A stretch of DNA of 64,000 nucleotides from contig JADJXQ010000004.1 in NCBI GenBank assembly GCA_016710335.1, positions 248,001 through 312,000 on the forward strand. Direction: 5' to 3'. This DNA comes from Rhodospirillales bacterium. Its GTDB lineage: Bacteria; Pseudomonadota; Alphaproteobacteria; Rhodospirillales; Defluviicoccaceae. The notes beneath the pieces are model-generated. The model was not told where the DNA came from. It searched no databases and worked only from the letters and a program-made list of their open reading frames with translations. The number at the start of each line of letters is the position of its first letter. Within the stretch, counting starts at the first letter, position 1. Positions 55,205 through 64,000 of this stretch are shown here, piece after piece. The position numbers and the translations under genes were made by a program.

Positions 55205-57094
55205 ATGAACGCCATCCAGGACGTCAAAGTCCCCGACATCGGCGACTTCAAGGACGTGGAGATCATCGAGGTCGGAATTGCTCCGGGACAGCAGATCAAC
55301 ACCGACGACCCGCTGATCACGCTCGAGAGCGACAAGGCCAGCATGGAAGTGCCGTCGCCGATCTCGGGCACGGTCATGGAAGTACGGGTCGCGGTCGGCG
55401 ACAAGGTCTCCAAGGGCTCGCTGGTCTGTACCGTCGAGGTGGGCGACGCGGCCGTGCCGGAACCGCCATCGCCGGACGGCGAGCAGGAGACGGATGTGGA
55501 GCCGTCGCGTTCGGCGCCGGCGTCCGCTGCCGCTTCCAAGCCGCAGCAGCCCGCCGCTGCGTCCCAGCCGCAGCAGCCCGCCGCTGCGTCCCAGCCGCAG
55601 CAGCCCGCCAAGCCGCAGCAGCCCGCCAGGCAGGCTCCCAAGCCGGCGCCGAAGCCGGCCGCACGCGCGGCGGAACGGGGCGACATCCACGCCGAGGTGC
55701 TTGTCCTGGGCTCCGGTCCCGGCGGCTACACCGCCGCCTTCCGCGCCGCCGATCTCGGCCTCAAGACGGTGCTGGTGGAACGCTATGCGAGCCTCGGCGG
55801 CGTCTGCCTCAACGTCGGCTGCATTCCCTCCAAGGCGCTGCTGCACGCCGCCAAGGTCATCGCCGAGACCAAGGATATGGGCGCGCACGGACTGACGTTT
55901 GCGCCCCCGCAAATCGACCTCAAGAAGCTCGGCGGCTGGAAGGACTCGGTTGTCGCCAAGCTCACCAACGGCCTCGGCGGCCTCGCGAAGCAGCGCAAGG
56001 TAGAGGTGGTGCAGGGGGTTGGCATTTTCGCGTCTCCCAACACGCTCGCCGTGGAAACGAGCAACGGCCGCAAGGTGGTGTCATTCGACCAGGCGATCAT
56101 CGCCGCCGGCTCACAGGTCGCCAAGATTCCCGGCTTCCCGATGGACGACCCCAGGGTCATGGATTCGACCGACGCGCTGCTGCTGGAGGAGATCCCGAAG
56201 CGCCTCCTGATCGTCGGTGGCGGCATCATCGGGCTTGAGATGGCGACCGTTTACTCCGAACTCGGCTCCGAGATCACGGTGGTGGAAATGCTCGACACCC
56301 TGATGCCCGGCGCCGACAAGGACATCGTCAAGCCCTTCCACAAGCACGTGGAAAAGCGCTACGCCAACATCTTCCTGAAGACCAAGGTCGCCAGGATGGA
56401 GGCGACGCCGAAGGGCATCAAGGTCGCCTTCGAGGGCGACAAGGCGCCGAAGGAAGACACCTTCGACCGGGTGCTGGTGGCGGTCGGCCGCACCCCCAAC
56501 GGCAAATTCATCAACGCGGAGGCCGCCGGTGTCGAGGTCGACCAGCGCGGCTTCATCCCGGTCGACAAGCAACTCCGCACCAACGTCCCCCACATCTTTG
56601 CCATCGGCGACATCTGCGGCCACCCCATGCTCGCCCACAAGGCGACACACGAGGGCAAGACGGCGGCGGAGGTCTGCGCCGGCCGCAACAGCGCCTTCGA
56701 CGCCCGGGTCGTTCCGTCCGTCGCCTACACGGATCCCGAGGTGGCGTGGGTCGGCGTCACCGAGGAGGAGGCCAAGGCGCAGAAGATCAAGTACGGCAAG
56801 GGCGTGTTCCCGTGGGCGGCGAGCGGCCGGTCGCTCGGCCTCGGCCGCGACGAGGGCCTGACCAAGCTGATCTTCGACGAGGAGACCGAGCGGGTGATCG
56901 GCGCCGGCATCGTCGGCCCCAGCGCCGGCGACCTGATCGCGGAAGCCGCGCTCGCCATCGAGATGGGCTGCGATGCCGCCGACATCGGCCTCACCATCCA
57001 TCCCCACCCGACCCTGTCCGAGACTGTGGCGTTCGCGGCCGAGGCATACGAGGGCACCATCACCGACCTCTACATGCCGAAGAAGAAAAGGTGA
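55205..57094 (+). CDS. lpd: Dihydrolipoamide dehydrogenase with N-terminal lipoyl domain (PDH E3)
   Basis: 629 residues. A lipoyl domain (LESDKASMEVPSPIS, lipoyl Lys near residue 44) that is very similar to that of AceF is joined by a Gln/Pro/Ala-rich linker to a full E3. The FAD motif is LVLGSGPGGYTAAFRAADLG, the redox disulfide is in GGVCLNVGCIPSKALLHAAK, and the C-terminal interface has HPHPTLSETV. E3 reoxidises dihydrolipoamide with NAD+. Lipoyl-bearing E3 is known from several proteobacteria with homodimeric E1. Complete. Confidence 0.95.
   Translation: MNAIQDVKVPDIGDFKDVEIIEVGIAPGQQINTDDPLITLESDKASMEVPSPISGTVMEVRVAVGDKVSKGSLVCTVEVGDAAVPEPPSPDGEQETDVEPSRSAPASAAASKPQQPAAASQPQQPAAASQPQQPAKPQQPARQAPKPAPKPAARAAERGDIHAEVLVLGSGPGGYTAAFRAADLGLKTVLVERYASLGGVCLNVGCIPSKALLHAAKVIAETKDMGAHGLTFAPPQIDLKKLGGWKDSVVAKLTNGLGGLAKQRKVEVVQGVGIFASPNTLAVETSNGRKVVSFDQAIIAAGSQVAKIPGFPMDDPRVMDSTDALLLEEIPKRLLIVGGGIIGLEMATVYSELGSEITVVEMLDTLMPGADKDIVKPFHKHVEKRYANIFLKTKVARMEATPKGIKVAFEGDKAPKEDTFDRVLVAVGRTPNGKFINAEAAGVEVDQRGFIPVDKQLRTNVPHIFAIGDICGHPMLAHKATHEGKTAAEVCAGRNSAFDARVVPSVAYTDPEVAWVGVTEEEAKAQKIKYGKGVFPWAASGRSLGLGRDEGLTKLIFDEETERVIGAGIVGPSAGDLIAEAALAIEMGCDAADIGLTIHPHPTLSETVAFAAEAYEGTITDLYMPKKKR
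55541..55627. repeat. 27-bp tandem repeat in the lpd linker
   Basis: The unit CCGCAGCAGCCCGCCGCTGC plus seven more bases (27 in all) is present in two exact copies and a third shortened copy, encoding the Gln-Pro-Ala linker between the lipoyl and E3 domains. Linker length is therefore open to change by slippage. Confidence 0.75.
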
Positions 57095-57148
57095 CGCTGA
57101 CGGCAGGACGTCGCCCGCGAACTGGAAGCCCGCCTGCACTCGCAGGGA

Positions 57149-58027
57149 CTATCGGTCCGCCTGTTCGGCATCCAGTTCCGTCAGCTTCCTGCGGATGGCA
57201 AGGATGTCCCGCCAGGCGAGCCGCTTCTGCGCCGGTGACCGCAGCAGGTATGCCGGGTGGAACGTGACGGTCGCCTGTGCCGGACGGGAGAGGCCCAGCG
57301 ATTGCAGGGGGAACCAGCGGCCACGGAGCTTGGTGACCCCGTCGGTGCGGCCGAGCAGTGTCTGCGAGGCAGGACCGCCCAGCGCCACCACCACCTCGGG
57401 ATCGACAAGCTCCAGCAATCGCCGCAGGAACGGCTGACACGCCGCCGTCTCGGCCTGGCTGGGCGGACGGTTGCCGGGCGGTCGCCAGAACACGGTGTTG
57501 GTGATCAGCACGTGGCGCTCGTCGAGCCCGACCGACTGCAGCATCCGGTCGAGCAATTGTCCGCTGGGCCCGACGAACGGCAGCCCGCGGCGGTCTTCCT
57601 CCGCTCCCGGCGCTTCGCCGACCAGAACGATCCGCGCTTGCGCCGACCCGCGCTCGACGACCAGGTTGGTCGCGGTTCGCTTCAACGCACAGCCTTCGAA
57701 CGCTTCCAAGGCCGCACGGATGTCGTCGATGCTGGCGGCGTCCTCAACGGCGTGGATCGCGTCGCTGACGGCGCGTTCGGTCGCCGGGCTCGGCGCGGCG
57801 GGTGGCATCGCCGGACGGACCGTCGGGCGCGACGGCGGGGGGGCCGGATCGCGGCGAAGTGGAATGCTTGGCGGCGGAGCGGGGTCCGTCGAGGATTGTG
57901 CAGCAGCACCCGGGCTGTCCTGTAGAGCGTAGCGGTCGACGGCGTGCTCGCCGATGGTCTCGTCAACGCCGGCCTGCACGTACCAGGTCATCAGCGATAC
58001 CGCGGGATGGGAGGGCTCAGGCTGCAT
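57149..58027 (-). CDS. Family 4-type uracil-DNA glycosylase
   Basis: 292 residues. The core has RIVLVGEAPGAEEDRRGLPFVGPSGQLLDRML near 130-161, ITNTVFWRPPGNRPPSQAE near 173 and TFHPAYLLRSPAQKRLAWRDI near 253, all typical of the family 4 and related glycosylases found in alphaproteobacteria. It removes uracil from deaminated DNA. The first 75 residues form a Pro/Arg/Ala-rich, probably unstructured segment. Only one of the usual Fe-S cysteines is plain (EGCALKRTATNLV), as in many relatives of this subgroup. Convergent with lpd, divergent from the ETF-QO gene. Confidence 0.9.
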   Translation of the reverse strand: MQPEPSHPAVSLMTWYVQAGVDETIGEHAVDRYALQDSPGAAAQSSTDPAPPPSIPLRRDPAPPPSRPTVRPAMPPAAPSPATERAVSDAIHAVEDAASIDDIRAALEAFEGCALKRTATNLVVERGSAQARIVLVGEAPGAEEDRRGLPFVGPSGQLLDRMLQSVGLDERHVLITNTVFWRPPGNRPPSQAETAACQPFLRRLLELVDPEVVVALGGPASQTLLGRTDGVTKLRGRWFPLQSLGLSRPAQATVTFHPAYLLRSPAQKRLAWRDILAIRRKLTELDAEQADR

Positions 58028-58169
58028 CGCTGCAGCATATCACCGATGATCCGGCGCCTCACAGGAAACGGGACGCGCGAGAACCGCATGCTATACTCAC
58101 TCCCCCGCCGGCGGGATCAGGCGCCGGAAGGGGCGCAGAACGCAACGCAGGACGGGGAAGGAGGACCAC

Positions 58170-59798
58170 ATGGACCGGGAAGCAATGGAATTCGACGTCG
58201 TCATCGTTGGCGGCGGACCGTCCGGGCTGTCTGCTGGCGATCCGCCTGATGCAGCTTGCAGAGGAGAAGGGACGGGAGCTGACGGTGTGTCTGGTGGAGA
58301 AGGGCTCCGAAATCGGCGCGCACATCCTGTCCGGCGCCGTGGTCGAGCCGCGGACGCTGGAGGAGTTCATCCCGGACTGGAAGGACAAGGGCGCGCCGCT
58401 CAACACCCCTGCGACGGACGATTACTTCCTCTATTTGACCGCCAAGCGCTCGATCCGCCTGCCGACCCCGCCGCAGATGCACAACCACGGCAACTACATC
58501 GTCAGCCTCGGCAACGTGTGCCGCTGGCTTGGCGAACAGGCGGAGGCGGTGGGCGTCGAGATCTTTCCGGGCTTCGCGGCGGCGGAGGTGCTCTACGACG
58601 ACGATGGCCGCGTGTGCGGGGTCGCGACCGGCGACATGGGCGTCGGCAAGGAGGGCGAACACACCGAAAATTATCAGCCGGGCGTGGAACTGCGCGCCAA
58701 GCCAGACCCTGTTCGCCGAGGGCGTGCGCGGCTCGCTGACCAAGACGCTGTTCGAGCGCTTCCGCCTGCGCGATGGCGTCGATCCGCAGACCTACGGCAT
58801 CGGCATCAAGGAACTGTGGGAGATCGACCCGGCCAAGCACCAGGCGGGCAAGATCGTCCACACCGTCGGCTGGCCGCTGGACGCCAGCACCTACGGCGGC
58901 TCTTCCTCTATCATCTGGAGAACAGCAGGTGGCGGTCGGTTTCGTCGTCGGTCTCGACTACCGCAACCCCTATCTCAGTCCTTTCGACGAGATGCAGCGG
59001 TTCAAGACCCATCCGGCGATCCGTCCGATCTTCGAGGGCGGCCGCCGGATCTCCTACGGAGCCCGCGCATTGGCCGAAGGCGGCTTCCAATCGATCCCCA
59101 AGCTGGTTTTCCCGGGCGGCGCCCTGATCGGCGACAGCGCCGGCTTGCTCAACGTGCCCAAGATCAAGGGCACCCATACGGCGATGAAGTCGGGTCTGGT
59201 CTGCGCCGAGGCGGTATTCAATGCGCTCGCTGACGATGCGCCGCCGGCGGTGGTGTCGGCCTACCCCGAAGCGCTGAAGAAAAGCTGGGTGTGGGACGAG
59301 CTCTACAAGGTGCGCAACATCAAGCCGTCGTTTCACTGGGGGATGTATGCCGGCATCGCCTACTCGGCGATCGACACGTACGTGCTGCGCGGCAAGGCGC
59401 CGTGGACATTCGGTCACAAGCCCGACCATACCCAGCTTCGCAAGGCGGCCGACAGCAAGCCGATCGCCTACCCCAAACCGGACGGGGTGATCACCTTCGA
59501 CAAGCTGTCATCGGTGTTCCTTTCCAGCACCAACCACGAAGAGAACCAACCGTCGCACCTGACGCTGAGGGACAAGACCGTGCCGGTCAACGTCAACCTC
59601 GCCGAGTACGCAGGGCCGGAACAACGCTACTGCCCGGCGGGAGTCTATGAATTCGTGGAAGAGGGAGGTAGCATGCGCCTGCAGATCAACGCGCCGAACT
59701 GCGTGCATTGCAAGACCTGCGACATCAAGGACCCGACGCAGAACATCAACTGGGTGGTCCCGGAAGGCGGCGGCGGCCCGAACTACCCGAACATGTAG
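58170..59798 (+). pseudogene. Electron transfer flavoprotein:ubiquinone oxidoreductase with four apparent single-base indels
   Basis: The ATG at 58170 follows GGAAGGAGG and starts EFDVVIVGGGPSGLS, the FAD motif. The good reading then changes frame four times: an extra G at 58236-58237 (restoring LSAAIRLMQLAEEKG), an extra C at 58702-58703 (restoring AKQTLFAEGVRGSL), a missing base near 58910 (restoring STYGGSFLYHLEN) and a missing A near 58922 (restoring ENKQVAVGFVVGLDYRNPYL). The four changes cancel, and the final frame includes the Fe-S motif NCVHCKTCDIKDPTQNI and ends at 59798. Corrected length is about 542 residues, exactly right for ETF-QO, which passes electrons from acyl-CoA dehydrogenases via ETF to ubiquinone. 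Clustered indels suggest poor sequence quality or real decay. Confidence 0.9.
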
Positions 59799-59823
59799 AA
59801 CTCCACAAACATGTGAGAGGCCT

Positions 59824-61596
59824 TTGACCATCTCCTCCCTCGGACCGGAGAGCCTGCGCCCCAAGGCTCCCGGCAGACTCAAGCGCATGGCCGCAATCGC
59901 GGTCGTTGCCGCAGGGCTGTCCGCCTGTACCCTGGGCGATGCCCGTGGGGAAGCTCAGGACCGTGTCGACGCCGAGGCCATCACCCTCGGCGAGTCGTGG
60001 ACCGGCAACTTCCTCGCCGCCGGCCATGCCCAGGCTCGGCGCGACTACGCCGCGAGCGCCGATCTTCTGTTGGCCGCCGCGGAAGAAGGGTCGGCGGATC
60101 GAGCGCTGCTCCAGCGCACCCACTTCGTCCTGGTGATGGATGGACGCGTGGAGGATGCGGCTCGGATCGCGCGCCAGCTTGGGGAGGTGGGCCATGACGG
60201 CCCGCTCCCTGTCCTCACTCTTGCTGCCGAGGCGCTTCGCAGCGGCCGCCCGGCGGAGGCCGAGGCGCAGTTGCAGAAGCTGCCGACGGCGTCTGTGCAC
60301 GGCATCTTGCGGCCGGTGATGATGGCGTGGACCCTGCACGAGTTGGGTCGGACGCAGGACGCCCTGACCGCCCTGGAGCCGCTCGAGGAGAGCGAACGAA
60401 CCGAAGGGCTTTACCATCTCCATGCGGCGCTGCTGAACGCGGCCAACGGAAATGTCGATGCCGCTGCCGAGCACTACCGCACGGCGACGCCGGAAGAGGG
60501 CGCCTTGTCGCTGCGCGTGGTCCAGCTCGCCGGCGCCTTCTACGAGCGGACGGGCCGTGCGGAGGAGGCCGCTAGCCTTTACCGCCGTTATCAGCAGGAG
60601 CAGCCGGGATCCGAGTTGCTGACGCCGGCCCTGGAACGCCTGGCGGCAGGGGAGGCGCCTCCTCCGCCCATGACGACGGCCGTGGAGGGGGCGGCTGAAG
60701 CCCTGTTTAGCGTCGCCAGCAGCCTGTCGCGCCAGAGCGCCGACGAATCCGGTCTGGCGCTGGCGCGCATCGGCCTTTACCTGCGGCCCGATTTTCCGGC
60801 GCTGCAGGTGTTGACGGCGCAGATCCTGGAGGGCTTCGGCCGATTCGAAGACGCCAACCACGCGTACCGCCAAGTCGATCCATCTGCCAGCCTGGCATGG
60901 CATGCGCGGCTGGGGATCGCGGGCAACCTTGCCCGCCTCGATCGACCGGAGGAGGCCGAGGCGTTGCTGCGCGAAATGAGCGCCGAGCGCCCGGACGATC
61001 CGCAGCCGCTGATCGAATTGGGCGATATCCAGCGGCGCGGGGAGTCGTTCGAGGAGGCGGCGAAGTCCTATGATGCAGCGTTCAAGCGGATACCGGAGGT
61101 CGGCCCGCAGCATTGGGGGATTCTTTACGCCCGCGGCATCGCCTTCGAGCGCAGCGGCCAGTGGGATCGGGCCGAGGCGGACTTCCTGAAGGCGCTCGAG
61201 TTCCAGCCCGACCAGCCGTTGGTGCTCAATTACCTCGGCTACTCGTGGGTGGAGCAGGGCCGCCACCTGGAACGCGCGCTCGGGATGATCGAAAAGGCGG
61301 TGTCGCTGCGCCCCGAGGATGGATATATCGTCGACAGCCTAGGGTGGGCGCACTACCGCCTCGGCAACTTCGAACAGGCGATCACACATCTGGAACAGGC
61401 CGTCGAGCTGCAACCCGGCGATCCGACCATCAACGATCACCTTGGCGATGCCTATTGGCAGGTCGGCCGCCAGCGCGAGGCGCGGTTCCAGTGGCGCGCC
61501 GCCCTGGCCCTCGACCCCGAACCGGACGCCCGCGCCGAGATCGAAGAGAAGCTCAAGCGCGGGCCGGTCCGTGAGGCGAACGCCGCCACGAAGTGA
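59824..61596 (+). CDS. TPR-repeat lipoprotein
   Basis: 590 residues from a TTG at 59824, seven bases after GAGAGG; an ATG at 59887 would remove the basic n-region of the signal sequence. The signal LKRMAAIAVVAAGLSAC ends in a lipobox, so the protein is probably lipid-anchored. The rest consists of helical TPR pairs through the whole length, clearest in the C-terminal half (HWGILYARGIAFERSGQWDRAEADFLKALEFQPDQPLVLNYLGYSWVEQG, then two more). Such proteins scaffold envelope complexes. It follows ETF-QO by 25 bases and precedes ispE. Confidence 0.88.
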   Translation: MTISSLGPESLRPKAPGRLKRMAAIAVVAAGLSACTLGDARGEAQDRVDAEAITLGESWTGNFLAAGHAQARRDYAASADLLLAAAEEGSADRALLQRTHFVLVMDGRVEDAARIARQLGEVGHDGPLPVLTLAAEALRSGRPAEAEAQLQKLPTASVHGILRPVMMAWTLHELGRTQDALTALEPLEESERTEGLYHLHAALLNAANGNVDAAAEHYRTATPEEGALSLRVVQLAGAFYERTGRAEEAASLYRRYQQEQPGSELLTPALERLAAGEAPPPPMTTAVEGAAEALFSVASSLSRQSADESGLALARIGLYLRPDFPALQVLTAQILEGFGRFEDANHAYRQVDPSASLAWHARLGIAGNLARLDRPEEAEALLREMSAERPDDPQPLIELGDIQRRGESFEEAAKSYDAAFKRIPEVGPQHWGILYARGIAFERSGQWDRAEADFLKALEFQPDQPLVLNYLGYSWVEQGRHLERALGMIEKAVSLRPEDGYIVDSLGWAHYRLGNFEQAITHLEQAVELQPGDPTINDHLGDAYWQVGRQREARFQWRAALALDPEPDARAEIEEKLKRGPVREANAATK

Positions 61597-61620
61597 ACAT
61601 CGGGGTTATGGGGCACCGCC

Positions 61621-62496
61621 GTGGACGCTCCTTTCACCGCGGTTGCGCGGGCGAAGCTCAACCTCTACCTCCACGTCGTCGGACGTCGCGCCGACGGATA
61701 CCACCTCCTCGACACCCTCGTCGCCTTCGCCGGCATTGGCGACACCGTCGCGGTGCGACCGGCCCACACGCTCGCCCTGATCGTCGACGGGCCGTTCGCC
61801 AATGCTGTCCCGACGGGCGACGACAATTTGGTCCTGCGAGCGGCACGGGCCCTTGCCGCCGCGGCGGGCGTTGCGCCGCGGGCGGAGATCCGCCTGACCA
61901 AGACCCTGCCGGTGGCGTCCGGAATCGGCGGCGGCTCCGCCGACGCGGCCGCGGCCCTCAAGTTGCTGTCCTCCCTATGGGATCTCGATGCCGGGCGCCG
62001 CACATTGCGGGAGGTCGCCGCAACATTGGGCGCCGACGTGCCGATGTGCCTCGAGGCGCACCCGGTCTTCGCCGGCGGCATCGGCGCCGATGTGACCTTG
62101 GCGCCGGCGTTGCCGCCGGTGTGGGTGGTCCTGGTCAACGCCGGCGCGCCCGTCCTGACGGCGGCCGTCTACCGGCGGCGGGCCGGCCCGTTCTCGACCG
62201 CGGATCGCTTCACGGAGGTGCCAGCCGATGCGGCGGTCCTCGCGGGCTTGTTGGCGACCCGCCGCAACGACCTGACCGGGCCTGCTTTGGCGGAGTGCCC
62301 GGTCATCGCCGACGTGCTCGCCGCACTGGAGGCCTCGCCCGGCACGCTGCTTGCCCGCATGAGCGGCAGCGGCGGCACCTGCTTCGCCATCTTCGCCACG
62401 GATGCCGAAGCAGCCGCCGCCTCCCGCAACCTCGCCGCAGCCCATCCCCGTTGGTGGATCGCCGCCGCTCCCCTTGTCGGATCGTCGCGGCGATGA
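61621..62496 (+). CDS. ispE: 4-diphosphocytidyl-2-C-methyl-D-erythritol kinase
   Basis: 291 residues from a GTG at 61621. GHMP-kinase features are present: AVARAKLNLYLHVVGRRADGYHLLDTLVAF near 8-37, the ATP-binding loop LPVASGIGGGSADAAAALKLL near 95-115 and the C-terminal MSGSGGTCFAIF near 245. It phosphorylates CDP-ME in the MEP pathway, complementing dxs and ispA in the window. The TPR-lipoprotein then ispE order is common in alphaproteobacteria. Confidence 0.95.
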   Translation: MDAPFTAVARAKLNLYLHVVGRRADGYHLLDTLVAFAGIGDTVAVRPAHTLALIVDGPFANAVPTGDDNLVLRAARALAAAAGVAPRAEIRLTKTLPVASGIGGGSADAAAALKLLSSLWDLDAGRRTLREVAATLGADVPMCLEAHPVFAGGIGADVTLAPALPPVWVVLVNAGAPVLTAAVYRRRAGPFSTADRFTEVPADAAVLAGLLATRRNDLTGPALAECPVIADVLAALEASPGTLLARMSGSGGTCFAIFATDAEAAAASRNLAAAHPRWWIAAAPLVGSSRR

Positions 62497-62572
62497 CGCC
62501 TGCTTTCGTCGTGCCGGCGTGGCGGCGTCGGCCGGCGAGCGGATGATACGGAGGTTGGCGAACCCGTTCCCG

Positions 62573-63103
62573 TCACGGCATGCGCAGCGCGCTCCGGTAC
62601 GCCCCGGCAGGGCGGTCGAGAAGACCCTGCAATCGAGCCGCCGCGGTCCGCGCAAACCGCACCGTGACGGCCTTGCGACGGGCGGCGTTCATGGCGTGCT
62701 CCGGCGCGTCGCGGACGACGGCGCCCTGGAAGGCGTCGGCGACGACGATGCCGACATCGTCGGGCAACACGTGCCTCGGAAATTCCGGCGCGACGGCGAA
62801 GTAGAACCGGTCGCAGTAGGGGCGATACTCTCGCCACTTGCCGTCGGATCGATAATCGGCGACGGATGCCTTGACCTCGATGACCGCGATCCCGCCGGCA
62901 CGGTCTACCGCCGCCACATCGACCCGCCGGCGGTTGCCGAGGGGCAACTCGACCACCACCCGATAGCCGATGTCACTGAACAGACGGCACACCCCGCGGG
63001 TGATGCCGGCACTTGCCGCGGCCGGGCGGGTCTCCTCCAAACCTTCCGCGGGAACGACCAGACCCGCGACAGAGCCGCCGTTGTTCATCAATGGTTCCGA
63101 CAT
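62573..63103 (-). CDS. mmcB: MmcB-family DNA repair protein
   Basis: 176 residues from the ATG at 63103 (an earlier in-frame start is possible). The core ITRGVCRLFSDIGYRVVVELPLGNRRRVDVAAVDRAGGIAVIEVKASVADYRSDGKWREY shows a PD-(D/E)XK nuclease-like fold with Asp then Glu-Val-Lys. MmcB is an SOS-induced alphaproteobacterial repair protein first linked to mitomycin C resistance. Convergent with ispE and divergent from the mutase gene. Confidence 0.88.
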   Translation of the reverse strand: MSEPLMNNGGSVAGLVVPAEGLEETRPAAASAGITRGVCRLFSDIGYRVVVELPLGNRRRVDVAAVDRAGGIAVIEVKASVADYRSDGKWREYRPYCDRFYFAVAPEFPRHVLPDDVGIVVADAFQGAVVRDAPEHAMNAARRKAVTVRFARTAAARLQGLLDRPAGAYRSALRMP

Positions 63104-63195
63104 GCCGCCGTTGTACGCGGTCCGGCGCACCGCTTCAAGCCGCAAAGCTGCGAAGGCCGGGGCGGCGTTCGAGGGAAAGCGGTTCGGCGTGTTTC

Positions 63196-63224
63196 TTGAC
63201 GCTTCCGGCGTCGTGCCTTAGGTT
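63196..63224 (+). promoter_or_regulatory. Probable sigma70-type promoter for the mutase gene
   Basis: TTGACG at 63196-63201 (five of six consensus bases) and TAGGTT at 63219-63224 (three of six) are separated by 17 bases, about 108 bases before the ATG at 63332. The leader does not show an obvious cobalamin riboswitch. Confidence 0.4.
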
Positions 63225-63331
63225 CCCAGGCCTGCATTTGCATGCTGTTGGCCGGACGCACAGCGCGAACACGAAGGCTGATTGGTGTCCCGGTCGGTCG
63301 CACATCGGAAAAAACCATTGGGCGGGAATCC

Positions 63332-64000
63332 ATGACTGACACCCAGCTGAACTTCACTGAAGACTTCCCCCGGCCGTCCTACGACGAGTGGGTCGCGGAG
63401 GTGGAAAAGGCGCTCAAGGGCGCGCCCTTCGACAAGAAAATGCTCAACAAGTCCTACGAAGGGTTCACCATTCGACCGATCTATACGCGTCAGGACTGGC
63501 CGGCTGATGGGGATCCTTCTGGGTTCCCGGGCGCCATGCCGTTCACCCGCGGCGGCCGCGCGGCCGGCAACCGGGTTGACAACTGGGACGTCCGGCAGTT
63601 CTACGCCGATGCCGAACCGAAGATTTGCAACGAAGAGATCCTCAACGAGCTCGAGCGCGGCGTCACCTCCCTAGAGCTGCGTTTCGATCAAGCGGGGCGC
63701 GCCGGGCTCGACGCCGATGCCGCGGACGCCGAGGCGCTTGTCGGCCGGGACGGCGTCGCCATGTACACGGTCGACGATCTCGACATGGTGCTGACCGGGG
63801 TCGAACTCGACCTCGTGCCGATCTCGGTTCAGGCCGGGCCTCAGTTCCTGCCGGCGGCGGCCTTATTGTCCGGGTTGTGGGAGCGGCGCGGTGTCTCGGG
63901 GGACAAGGCACAGGGCGAATTCAACGCCGATCCCATCAGCACCCTTGCTGCCTCAGGCTCTCTGCCATGCGCGCTCGACACCGCGCTCGCCCAGATGGCA
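63332..64000 (+). CDS. mutA: Methylmalonyl-CoA mutase small (beta) subunit, N-terminal part
   Basis: The frame is open from the ATG at 63332 to the window end (223 codons), so the 3' part is missing. FPRPSYDEWVAEVEKALKGAPFDKKMLNKSYEGFTIRPIYTRQDWP near 11-56 is the typical start of methylmalonyl-CoA mutase subunits, and PGAMPFTRGG near 66 follows. The divergent middle with an Ala/Asp-rich stretch, and the absence of strict large-subunit residues, point to the non-catalytic small subunit. The complex converts (R)-methylmalonyl-CoA and succinyl-CoA with adenosylcobalamin; mutB is expected just downstream. Confidence 0.88.
   Translation, partial: MTDTQLNFTEDFPRPSYDEWVAEVEKALKGAPFDKKMLNKSYEGFTIRPIYTRQDWPADGDPSGFPGAMPFTRGGRAAGNRVDNWDVRQFYADAEPKICNEEILNELERGVTSLELRFDQAGRAGLDADAADAEALVGRDGVAMYTVDDLDMVLTGVELDLVPISVQAGPQFLPAAALLSGLWERRGVSGDKAQGEFNADPISTLAASGSLPCALDTALAQMA

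Noticed and set aside
57095..57170. Short plus-strand segment resembling the N-terminus of an adenylylsulfate kinase (VARELEARLHSQGLSVRL)
   Set aside because: No P-loop precedes it and it runs into the antisense of the uracil-DNA glycosylase gene; the likeness is too short to claim a gene remnant.
63146..63331. Cobalamin riboswitch before the methylmalonyl-CoA mutase gene
   Set aside because: The leader lacks the conserved B12-box and is too short for a complete riboswitch.

Overview
The window is about 64 kb of GC-rich DNA, densely coded on both strands, with the gene content and order of an alphaproteobacterium, most likely Rhodospirillales or a close relative. Pointers are a MucR-type regulator, an alphaproteobacterial Fur/Mur, an MmcB-family protein, the ccmABCDEF cytochrome c maturation set, an Nfu protein close to trpS, and a homodimeric-type aceE with lipoyl-bearing aceF and lpd. 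Species cannot be named from this sequence. With the starts chosen here, no gene-free stretch exceeds about 300 bases.

Layout. 1-196 is the end of a PIN-domain (VapC-like) toxin, followed by an SDR oxidoreductase. 952-8010 is a leucine/isovalerate catabolic operon: both 3-methylcrotonyl-CoA carboxylase subunits, methylglutaconyl-CoA hydratase, HMG-CoA lyase, a DapA-like aldolase, and an unexpected exported PA14 protein. A decayed thioredoxin-fold isomerase start lies just upstream. 8007-9232 is an AT-rich islet with a membrane-anchored GAF-like protein and a small acidic protein. 9337-16102, mostly minus strand, holds a hydrolase-OsmC fusion, an M20 amidohydrolase, tlyA, dxs, ispA and xseB. 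16266-22434 holds a lipoprotein esterase, a histone-deacetylase-like amidohydrolase, a membrane coiled-coil protein overlapping a very acidic disordered protein, and ppx. 22541-26417 is a less GC-rich accessory segment with two divergent polysaccharide-lyase-like paralogues and a frameshifted asparagine-synthase-like gene. 26611-30578 is a polyphosphate operon (pap, ppk1). 30653-32517 is an AAA ATPase plus PIN nuclease pair.

32693-40346 is a conserved core (fur, mucR, tusA-like, rimI, tsaB, nfu, trpS) interrupted by a two-gene TPR module whose proteins share a Gly-Gly-Tyr-Ala-Ala-Gly-Arg-Asp motif. 40427-45903 holds a ThDP enzyme, a PRC-barrel protein, a zinc alcohol dehydrogenase, an ELM1-like protein and an O-methyltransferase. 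45906-50753 is ccmABCDEF (ccmF frameshifted). 50929-57094 is the pyruvate dehydrogenase complex. The end carries a family 4 uracil-DNA glycosylase, ETF:ubiquinone oxidoreductase (four apparent single-base indels), a TPR lipoprotein, ispE, mmcB and the start of methylmalonyl-CoA mutase small subunit.

How it fits together. Leucine breakdown sends electrons through ETF-QO to the quinone pool and makes acetyl-CoA and acetoacetate. Methylmalonyl-CoA mutase and pyruvate dehydrogenase complete a carbon-oxidising core. dxs, ispA and ispE supply isoprenoids. ppk1, pap and ppx handle polyphosphate. The accessory pieces (GAF islet, AAA-PIN pair, TPR module, lyase/asparagine-synthase segment) sit as insertions in otherwise ordinary housekeeping order and are the best places to look for undescribed biology. 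Apparent frameshifts in three otherwise intact genes (ETF-QO, ccmF, asparagine-synthase-like) make sequencing error in this assembly a real possibility.
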